Below are positions 7,045 to 13,234 of a DNA stretch of 13,234 bases, piece after piece. The translations under genes and the position numbers were made by a program. Below the pieces are notes generated by a model that saw only the letters and a list, made by a program, of their open reading frames with translations, did not search any database and was not told the origin of the DNA. The stretch covers positions 1 to 13,234 of the forward strand of contig JAUWYM010000004.1 in NCBI GenBank assembly GCA_030615845.1. The letters are read 5' to 3'. How positions within the stretch are numbered: position 1 is the stretch's first letter; every line of letters starts with the position of its first letter. The stretch is from Thermoplasmatota archaeon (GTDB lineage Archaea; Thermoplasmatota; E2; DHVEG-1).

Positions 7045-7599
7045 ATGTCAACATTTAGAGGATTCATTGCGATAGATATCGATGCAACGCCAGGTATTAT
7101 GGAGTTTGAAAAAGAAATTAAAAAGACTGATGCTGATGTAAAACTCGTTGAACCGCAAAATATTCACATTACTGTAAAGTTTCTTGGAGATGTAGATGAA
7201 AATCTAATTGATGAGATTGAACAAATTATGAAAGATTCTGTTAAAGAAATAAAACCTTTTACCATACAATTGAAAGGAACTGGTGTTTTTCCAAATCAAA
7301 ACTATATTAGAGTTATCTGGATTGGAATAAAAGAAGCACAAGGTATAGAAACCATTTCAAATTCCATTGACGAAAAACTATCAAAACTCGGTTTCAAAAA
7401 AGAAAAAAGAGGTTTTTCGCCTCACCTTACAATAGGGCGCGTAAAAACAGCAAAAAATAAGCAACGTTTGCTAGATATAATAGAAAACTACGTCGATGTA
7501 GAATTCAGTAGACAAGAAATAAACTCGATAAAGCTTAAGAAAAGCGACCTCACCTCCAAAGGACCGATTTATACAACAATAAGAGACGCTGCATTATAG
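7045..7599 (+). CDS. thpR: RNA 2',3'-cyclic phosphodiesterase / 2'-5' RNA ligase
   Basis: The 184-residue protein belongs to the 2H phosphoesterase superfamily, which opens 2',3'-cyclic phosphates at RNA ends and can reversibly form 2'-5' links in tRNA halves. Both catalytic HxT motifs are present: HIT at 41-43 (PQNIHITVKFLG) and HLT at 127-129 (FSPHLTIGRVK). The N-terminal FRGFIAIDI is typical of the family, and the length is normal. I chose the ATG at 7045 over the upstream TTG at 7021 because GGGAGA precedes it, the family begins near this point, and the TATA-like box puts the transcript start after the TTG. The next gene begins two bases after the stop. It shares an operon with the CCA-adding enzyme, which also acts on RNA 3' ends. 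Confidence 0.9.
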   Translation: MSTFRGFIAIDIDATPGIMEFEKEIKKTDADVKLVEPQNIHITVKFLGDVDENLIDEIEQIMKDSVKEIKPFTIQLKGTGVFPNQNYIRVIWIGIKEAQGIETISNSIDEKLSKLGFKKEKRGFSPHLTIGRVKTAKNKQRLLDIIENYVDVEFSRQEINSIKLKKSDLTSKGPIYTTIRDAAL

Positions 7600-7601
7600 G
7601 G

Positions 7602-8390
7602 GTGGTGAAAACAATAGATAACTGGTTGTTAGTCTTAGGACTCCTTCATCTCATACTTTTTGTAATGAGCATGTTTTTATTTATACCAAAAAAGATTTTT
7701 AAAACAACTCTTCCAGAATATAACCAGATATTTGTTACTCATTTAAAATATCTTTTGATTATTTTTGGAGTTGTTGCACTTCATCTCATTGAAGTCAACA
7801 TGTTAGACCCATATTTTACAAATATAGTTGGCGTTGATTTTGCTAGCAACCTCCAGATGCTTGAAGACGGGGTTGTTTATTGGTTTTCGCAGAATTGGAT
7901 GCCAGCGCTTGTCTCTTTTTTTGTGGTCATATATATTGTCGTATATCCATTTACCCTGTGGTTCTCACCGCTGTATTTCATACTTACTGATGATAAAAAA
8001 GCAATGAAAACACTTGCATATGGGCTGGTATTACTATATATTATGGCGTTGCCTTTCTATCTATTCTTCCCAGTAACAAATGTGTACACATTTTATGGAG
8101 CAGAATCAGCACTTGAAACAGTCATCCCTAATGTTGAACACTTCTTCTATTCAACCACTACCTCAAATAATTGTCTTCCATCGCTTCACGTCGCTATGAC
8201 GCTTCTTATAGCAAAGTCTGTATATGTAACAAAAAACAAAAAATATACATATTTTGCATATTTCTGTGCAGTTTCAGTTATTTTCTCAGTTATTTATTTA
8301 GCTATTCACTGGATTACCGATGTCCTATGCGGCATTATACTAGCGTTTTCGGTATTTTATCTTCAAAACCGATTTATCAAGGAGGAATAA
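7602..8390 (+). CDS. PAP2-type membrane phosphatase/phosphotransferase
   Basis: This is a 262-residue multi-pass membrane protein with about six or seven hydrophobic segments (roughly 7-27, 49-66, 100-126, 137-157, 195-209, 216-238 and 240-256). The sequence NCLPSLHVAM (PSLH at 193-196) and IHWITDVLCG (H236, D240) match the second and third phosphatase boxes of the PAP2 superfamily. The classical first box, KxxxxxxRP, is not evident. That pattern resembles the AUR1/inositol-phosphotransferase-like branch, which moves lipid head groups, more than a plain lipid phosphatase. The substrate is unknown, and I infer a membrane lipid or lipid-linked phosphate. Translation starts at one of two tandem GTG codons (7602 or 7605) two bases after thpR, with no strong separate Shine-Dalgarno, so it is probably translationally coupled. 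The stop codon abuts the cca start. Confidence 0.8.
   Translation: MVKTIDNWLLVLGLLHLILFVMSMFLFIPKKIFKTTLPEYNQIFVTHLKYLLIIFGVVALHLIEVNMLDPYFTNIVGVDFASNLQMLEDGVVYWFSQNWMPALVSFFVVIYIVVYPFTLWFSPLYFILTDDKKAMKTLAYGLVLLYIMALPFYLFFPVTNVYTFYGAESALETVIPNVEHFFYSTTTSNNCLPSLHVAMTLLIAKSVYVTKNKKYTYFAYFCAVSVIFSVIYLAIHWITDVLCGIILAFSVFYLQNRFIKEE
8381..8385 (+). promoter_or_regulatory. Shine-Dalgarno of cca inside the preceding gene
   Basis: GGAGG lies in the last codons of the PAP2-type gene, five bases before the cca ATG at 8391. The stop of one gene directly touches the start of the next, which favours translational coupling. Confidence 0.7.
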
Positions 8391-9749
8391 ATGATAAGAG
8401 ATTCAGAAAAGATTGAAAAACAAGTACTTCAGCAAATCACTCCAACAAAAAAAGATCGGGAAACATTAGAGAAGACGATAAAGGAACTTAAAGATAAAGT
8501 GACAGAAGAGATAGAAAAAAACGATATACCTGCATCAATTGAGCTTGTTGGATCAACTGCAAAAGATACATACCTGACAAATTCGTTGGATATTGATTTA
8601 TTTCTCATATTTCCTGCAAGTATTTCAAGAGAACATCTTCAGGAGATGGGGCTTTCAATAGGCCAATATATCCTTGAAAAGAAAGAAGAATGTTTTGCGG
8701 AACATCCATATATTAGAGGGTATTTCAAAGGATATAAAACCGAGATTGTCCCATGCTACAAGATTGAATCTGCCTCGCAGAAACTCTCAGCAGTTGATAG
8801 GACACCACTTCATACCAAGTATGTAAAAGAACATCTTGCAGAAAAACAAAAAAACGAAGTGAGACTCTTTAAACAGTTTTTGAAGGGAATAGATTGTTAT
8901 GGAGCTGAAGCTGAAGTTGAAGGTTTTTCAGGCTATTTATGTGAAATACTTGTTTTGAAATATGGTTCCTTTCAAAATTTGCTTTTGCATGTTCAACACT
9001 GGCACTATGGTAAACAATTATCCTTAAATACTGGGACATTTCCTCGTTTTGACACACCATTAATATTTATCGACCCAGTTGATAATGAAAGGAATGTTTC
9101 ATCAGCATTATCGAAAGAAAAATTCAATCTTTTTGTAAAAGCATGCAAAGAATACATAAAAAAACCACGAATCACTTTTTTCTTTCCAAATAAGATAAAA
9201 CCATGGCCACTTGATAAAATCAGAAATGAAACCAAGACACGTGAATTTATTGGAGTGAAAATAAAAAAACCAGATATCATCGCAGAAAATCTTTATCCTC
9301 AAGTCAGAAAAGCGATGCGGTCAGTAATCGATCTTTGCGTGAAATACGACTTTCCAATAATGGACTCATTCTTTCATATAAATGATAACTCGATTTATAT
9401 TATACTTCTTCCTGAAAAAAGTAAACTTTCAAAGACGATGTTTCATATGGGTCCACCAGTTGACTTGAAATCAAATGCAGATGATTTCATTAAAAAATGG
9501 GTAAATAATCCAAGGACAATCAAAAAACCCTTTGAAAAAGATAAACGATTATATGCAGAAATAGAACGGGAATATGTGGAGATTAAAAAACTTTTGAAAG
9601 AACAAATAAAAAATCTAAGTCTTGGAAAACATATTGATCTTATTGTTCAAAAAGATTTTACTATTTTAGAACACCAGGATCTTTTCAAAGAAAATCTATG
9701 TACTCTCTGGACAGGATATCTTGATAAAAAGATGCCTTGGGAACGATAA
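8391..9749 (+). CDS. cca: CCA tRNA nucleotidyltransferase, archaeal class I
   Basis: The 452-residue enzyme adds or repairs the 3'-terminal CCA of tRNAs without a nucleic acid template. The nucleotidyltransferase head has ELVGSTAKDTYL (51-62) and SLDIDLFLIFP (65-75), with acidic residues D67 and D69. The third catalytic carboxylate position is E118 in KTEIVPCYKI, where Archaeoglobus fulgidus has Asp as I remember it. KLSAVDRTPLHTKYVKEHL (131-149), EGFSGYLCEILVLKYGSF (177-194) and FIDPVDNERNV (after about 225) match the archaeal class I family. Length agrees with the usual 440-460 residues. The ATG is preceded by GGAGG and touches the stop of the PAP2-type gene. The gene converges on the histidine kinase gene with a gap of 42 bases, and no obvious terminator is seen there. 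Confidence 0.93.
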   Translation: MIRDSEKIEKQVLQQITPTKKDRETLEKTIKELKDKVTEEIEKNDIPASIELVGSTAKDTYLTNSLDIDLFLIFPASISREHLQEMGLSIGQYILEKKEECFAEHPYIRGYFKGYKTEIVPCYKIESASQKLSAVDRTPLHTKYVKEHLAEKQKNEVRLFKQFLKGIDCYGAEAEVEGFSGYLCEILVLKYGSFQNLLLHVQHWHYGKQLSLNTGTFPRFDTPLIFIDPVDNERNVSSALSKEKFNLFVKACKEYIKKPRITFFFPNKIKPWPLDKIRNETKTREFIGVKIKKPDIIAENLYPQVRKAMRSVIDLCVKYDFPIMDSFFHINDNSIYIILLPEKSKLSKTMFHMGPPVDLKSNADDFIKKWVNNPRTIKKPFEKDKRLYAEIEREYVEIKKLLKEQIKNLSLGKHIDLIVQKDFTILEHQDLFKENLCTLWTGYLDKKMPWER

Positions 9750-9791
9750 ATCTTCCAAGTCACAAGCTATTCCTTAATAACCCCTTGAAAT

Positions 9792-12700
9792 TTAAATAGG
9801 TAGCTTTATAGTAAAGGTACATCCTTTACCAATTTCACTTGTCGCCCAAATCTTCCCCTTATGCTTCTTAATTATCTCCTTACATATATATAAGCCAAGT
9901 CCTGCACCTTCGTTTTCCCGATCCTCACCCGTATATGCCTGATAGAGTTTTGTGAAGATCTTCTTGAGTTCACCACTTGAAATACCAACACCGGTATCTT
10001 CAACGGTTATGAGAAGGTGATCTTCTTCTACCTTTGCTTTCAGTGTAATGGATCCATAATCAGTAAATTTAATCGCATTTCCCAAAAGATTCTTCAGAAC
10101 TTGCGACAAACGATATTTATCCGCAAGTATCTTAGGGAGATCCTTTGGAATTTCTTTAATAAACTTCAAGTTCTTATTTTCTATAGCGGGTTTTATATCT
10201 TCTGAAGCGTCGTCAAGAATCTTTCCTGTATCAATCTTTTCCATATTAAACCGCATAGTATCGGTATCAAGTCGAGAGACATCCAAAATATCATTTACTA
10301 AAAGCGACAACCGCTCTGCGTTTCTCAAAGCAATTCTTGCCCAACTTTTAATTTTTTCATCGACATCTTTATCAGATTCAATAAGCTCCAAATAGCCTTT
10401 TATCGGAGTAACCGGAGATTTAAGTTCATGTGCAGCGATATTCATAAACTCAGTTCGAAGGTTTTCAGATTTTTTCAACTCTCGTACTACTTTCTCTCGT
10501 TCTGAAACATCTCTTACTGTACATTCAATGCCAACAAAACTCCCTCCTTTTTTTAAAGGAGCAATATTTGTTTCAACAGGGATTTCATAGCCCTCTTCAT
10601 GTATTATCCCTAGTTCTATGTTTTCCATCTTCTGATCGTTTTTCCTTATATCAACTATAATCTGCTGGAATGCATAGACAGATGATTCTGAAAGATAATC
10701 TTTAAATGAGGTTGCCAAAATTTTGCTTTTCCATCTTCCCATCAGCTTTTCTAGTGAAGGATTTATATAGGTGAGTCTTCCAAGAACATCGGTAGTAAAA
10801 ACACCATCAGCTGATGTTTCTGCAAGCACTCGATATTTTTCTTCAGATTTTACAAGTTCATCCCATACTTTTTTCTGCTCCGTAATATCTTTTGCATTAC
10901 CAACAATGGCAACCGCCTCATCTTTCTCATCAAATATTACTGAACGAATATCGCTAATCCAGCGATAACCAAGGTTTTTGTGTTTAATGCGATATTCTAA
11001 CGCTTGGACGGCATCTTTTTCCTCTTTATGATTCACGATTTTATTAAAATGTTCTCTTAGAATCTTTCTATCATCAGGATGAACGAGATCGTTCATCTTT
11101 TTTACTCCAAACGAGATAATCTCTTCAGGAGTATATCCTACTACTTTTATTGAAGATGGACTCACATAATCATACGTATTTGCCTTTATGTTCAACTGAT
11201 ATATCATATCAAGAGATTTTTCGAGAACAACCCTGAATTTTTCTTCACTTTCTCTCAATGCGTTCTCTATTTTTTTACGATTAGTAATGTTTCGAAAGAT
11301 ACCGCAGGTGGAAAAAGGTTTGCCATCCTTAAAGCGACAACTGATGCTTCCTTCTACAATTATTTTCCTGCCATCTTTGGTTACAAACGAGGCTTCAACG
11401 TTTTCAATATTTTCTCCAGACATAATCCGCTTGAATATTTTCATGCAATGTTCTTTACTTTCTGGATGAATGATATCAAAAACAGAGAGATTAGTGATTT
11501 CATCTTCACTATAACCAAGGGTTTCTCTCCATGTGCGATTGACACACGAAAAAGATCCATCTGGTTTGACTGCTTGGATAATATCATTAGCATTTTCAAA
11601 CAGGTCGCGATACTTCTCTTCACTTTCTTTCAGTGCGTTCTCCATCTTTTTACGCTTAGTGACGTCAGAAATCACGACAAGATCTGCTACTATCTTCCCA
11701 TTTTCATCTTTTATTGGAGTGGCTTGTATCATCCCAATTCGTTTTTTCCCATTTTTTGCGATAAAATCGAGTTCATAAGGAGCGATTTTCTCGCCAAGCA
11801 TTCTTTGAATGAATTTTTTCTTAACCTTTACCTTACTTTCCTTAGGTAAAAAAGGCAGCTTAAGAAGGTTCTGTCCAATAATTTCTTCTGGCTTGTATTG
11901 AAGCCAGTCGCATATTCTTCCATTTGCATCTAAGAGAGTCCCTTTTTTGTCTAAGAGTACAATTGCTTCAGGAGAAAACTCAAAGATTGTTCTATATTTT
12001 TTTTCGTTTTCCAAAGGTGCTTCTTTTGTCTTTTTCAGATATGTTATATCCTTTGAGATTACTAAAACAGCTGTTATTTGACCAGTCATATAATCTTTTA
12101 CAGGGCTTAATGTTCTAAGAAACCATTTGTCATTTTTGTTATGTTCATCTTTAATGGGCTTACCATTTTTAAAGACCTGTTTTATTTTATCAATAAACTC
12201 TTTAGTTTCTTCTGGTGAGTGAAGCTCGCTAATAGTTTTACCTAAGAGTTGATCCTTTGATAGATTAGAACGTGACAAAAGTTCGTTATTTACCAGGAGA
12301 TATCGGTACTCTCTGTCGAGCAAATATATGGAGTCGCCTGTATATTCCATTACTGAATTGAGTCTTCGTTCTATCTCTTTTTGTTCAGAGATATCTCGGA
12401 TAACTCCAATAGAGCCGATTACTTTTCCTTCATTGTCCTTTAATACGCTTAATGATATATCGACGTCAAGTGATTCATCGTTTTTTCTAAGAATCTTGGT
12501 TTCCAAATGATGCTGCCTTCCCTTCTGTCTTACGTTTTCTGCACGTATTTTCTTCCATTCTTCAGGTGGATATAGTAAGTTGACAGGCATCTTGAATAGA
12601 TCTTTTTTGTCCATGTTTAAAAGTTCTTCAGCATACTTATTCCAGGAGATAATGCGTTCGTTTTTATCTGCGAGGATTACAGCGACCGCGTAATTTTCAA

Positions 12701-12932
12701 AAATCGTTCGGTATATTTCTTTGAAGTTTTCTGGTTCGATAGCATCCTCTATTCTTCTTATCTCATCTTCAGCAAAACAAATTGTCTTATCAGCTTTATC
12801 ATCTGATGATTTCTCAATCATCTGAAGATCTTCAAAGCTGCATTGTGATTTTCCTTGAAGTCTCCCTAGTTTTTCTTCTTTTTTTAATATTTTTACAATT
12901 TCAGGTTCGTCTTTCATTTTTTGGCATCCCAT
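9792..12932 (-). CDS. Soluble multi-PAS sensor histidine kinase
   Basis: This 1046-residue kinase has no membrane helix, so it should sense cytoplasmic signals. About six PAS domains run in tandem at roughly 72-185, 190-300, 310-427, 437-553, 563-685 and 697-813, several joined by coiled-coil linkers of the type ALKESEEKYR. The dimerisation/phosphoacceptor domain has AAHELKSP with H835. The ATPase domain has an N box LKNLLGNAIKF (N948, N952), G1 DTGVGI (979-984) and G2 GAGLGL (1009-1014), so it looks active. The ligand is unknown: I see no clear haem- or flavin-binding signature. The start is uncertain. The ATG at 12932 follows the predicted transcript start; an in-frame TTG at 12947 and an ATG at 12917 are alternatives. 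A receiver-domain gene ends 43 bases upstream on the same strand and is the likely partner. It converges with cca. Confidence 0.9.
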   Translation of the reverse strand: MGCQKMKDEPEIVKILKKEEKLGRLQGKSQCSFEDLQMIEKSSDDKADKTICFAEDEIRRIEDAIEPENFKEIYRTIFENYAVAVILADKNERIISWNKYAEELLNMDKKDLFKMPVNLLYPPEEWKKIRAENVRQKGRQHHLETKILRKNDESLDVDISLSVLKDNEGKVIGSIGVIRDISEQKEIERRLNSVMEYTGDSIYLLDREYRYLLVNNELLSRSNLSKDQLLGKTISELHSPEETKEFIDKIKQVFKNGKPIKDEHNKNDKWFLRTLSPVKDYMTGQITAVLVISKDITYLKKTKEAPLENEKKYRTIFEFSPEAIVLLDKKGTLLDANGRICDWLQYKPEEIIGQNLLKLPFLPKESKVKVKKKFIQRMLGEKIAPYELDFIAKNGKKRIGMIQATPIKDENGKIVADLVVISDVTKRKKMENALKESEEKYRDLFENANDIIQAVKPDGSFSCVNRTWRETLGYSEDEITNLSVFDIIHPESKEHCMKIFKRIMSGENIENVEASFVTKDGRKIIVEGSISCRFKDGKPFSTCGIFRNITNRKKIENALRESEEKFRVVLEKSLDMIYQLNIKANTYDYVSPSSIKVVGYTPEEIISFGVKKMNDLVHPDDRKILREHFNKIVNHKEEKDAVQALEYRIKHKNLGYRWISDIRSVIFDEKDEAVAIVGNAKDITEQKKVWDELVKSEEKYRVLAETSADGVFTTDVLGRLTYINPSLEKLMGRWKSKILATSFKDYLSESSVYAFQQIIVDIRKNDQKMENIELGIIHEEGYEIPVETNIAPLKKGGSFVGIECTVRDVSEREKVVRELKKSENLRTEFMNIAAHELKSPVTPIKGYLELIESDKDVDEKIKSWARIALRNAERLSLLVNDILDVSRLDTDTMRFNMEKIDTGKILDDASEDIKPAIENKNLKFIKEIPKDLPKILADKYRLSQVLKNLLGNAIKFTDYGSITLKAKVEEDHLLITVEDTGVGISSGELKKIFTKLYQAYTGEDRENEGAGLGLYICKEIIKKHKGKIWATSEIGKGCTFTIKLPI

Positions 12933-12965
12933 CCAAATCTGTTGCAAATATAGACGTTTTACCTA

Positions 12966-12974
12966 TATATTAAA
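12966..12974 (-). promoter_or_regulatory. TATA-like box before the histidine kinase
   Basis: On the minus strand this reads TTTAATATA, lying between the receiver gene's stop and the kinase start. It would place a transcript start near 12943, about 11 bases before the ATG at 12932. The kinase may therefore have its own promoter as well as any read-through from the receiver gene. Confidence 0.38.
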
Positions 12975-12975
12975 T

Positions 12976-13234
12976 CTAATCTTTTAATATATTGTCCACT
13001 CTTTCCAGCATGGTGTCTTTATCAAATGGTTTCATGATGTAATCTGCGAGACCTTCATCTAAAAGTACTTGTTTTCTTTTATCTGATATTTCTAGAACAC
13101 TCATAAATGCTACTTTGATGTCGCTGTTTTTCTTTTTGATGCGATTGAATACATCCCATCCACTCATTCCGGGCATCATAATATCTAAGAGCACCAGATC
13201 TACTTTTTCTTTCTCAAGCTTTCTTAGACATTCT
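12976..13234 (-). CDS. Response regulator receiver domain, partial (N-terminus off the right edge)
   Basis: The last 85 residues of a receiver domain are visible, ending at TAG at 12978-12976. The phosphoacceptor aspartate is in LVLLDIMMPGMSG. The conserved serine/threonine position is the Ser in KVAFMSV, and the conserved lysine is in DYIMKPFDKD. The N-terminal acidic pair and the first strand lie beyond the window. The protein stops just after the last receiver helix, with no output domain. It is therefore either a stand-alone CheY-like receiver or the C-terminal receiver of a longer protein. It precedes the histidine kinase by 43 bases and is probably its phosphorylation partner or a phosphate sink. 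A GTG at 13194 lies inside the domain and is not a believable start. Confidence 0.85.
   Translation of the reverse strand, partial: ECLRKLEKEKVDLVLLDIMMPGMSGWDVFNRIKKKNSDIKVAFMSVLEISDKRKQVLLDEGLADYIMKPFDKDTMLERVDNILKD

Noticed and set aside
11230..11650. Near-repeated DNA inside the kinase gene (CACTTTCTTTCAGTGCGTTC-like)
   Set aside because: It encodes the repeated linker between PAS domains and reflects domain duplication, not a mobile or CRISPR repeat.
11448..11849. A plus-strand frame of 133 codons
   Set aside because: It is antisense to PAS domains of the histidine kinase and has no ribosome-binding site or recognisable fold.
1..13234. tRNA genes or CRISPR arrays
   Set aside because: No cloverleaf-like segment, TTCRA-type T-loop in a fitting context, or regularly spaced repeat was seen on reading. 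A tRNA-scan would settle it.

Overview
The window is archaeal, most likely from a euryarchaeon in the broad sense (Thermoplasmatota or a methanogen-related lineage; I cannot place it more finely). The evidence is a set of typically archaeal proteins: an archaeal NMN adenylyltransferase, a LonB protease with two membrane helices inside its ATPase domain, a class I CCA-adding enzyme, an OBG-family GTPase with a cysteine cluster, and a 2'-5' RNA ligase-type protein. Upstream regions carry archaeal TATA-like boxes about 25-30 bases before the likely transcription starts, several genes look leaderless, and oligo-T stretches follow some genes. The DNA is AT-rich throughout.

Layout. (1) Positions 1-611, minus strand: the N-terminal two thirds of a tyrosine recombinase/integrase, cut by the window edge. 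(2) 720-3313, minus strand: lonB followed by nadM, probably one transcript. (3) 3314-3458: a divergent promoter region. (4) 3459-5582, plus strand: a bactofilin-like beta-helix protein followed 6 bases later by an OBG/YchF-like GTPase with a TGS domain. (5) 5739-6953, plus strand: a small two-helix membrane protein and a TatD-like metal-dependent hydrolase. (6) 7045-9749, plus strand: a tight three-gene operon of thpR, a PAP2-type membrane enzyme and cca. (7) 9792-13234, minus strand, convergent with cca: a large soluble histidine kinase with about six PAS domains, preceded by a receiver-domain protein cut by the other window edge.

How the genes fit together. Most of the window is housekeeping: NAD synthesis, membrane-linked proteolysis, RNA end processing and tRNA CCA addition, plus a ribosome-associated type of GTPase. 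The least understood parts are the bactofilin-like protein beside the GTPase, the small membrane protein beside the TatD-like hydrolase, the lipid-phosphatase-like gene between two RNA-processing genes, and the integrase at the left edge. I see no tRNA, rRNA, CRISPR array or insertion sequence. I found no clear new defence or mobile system; the findings below are modest and labelled as such.
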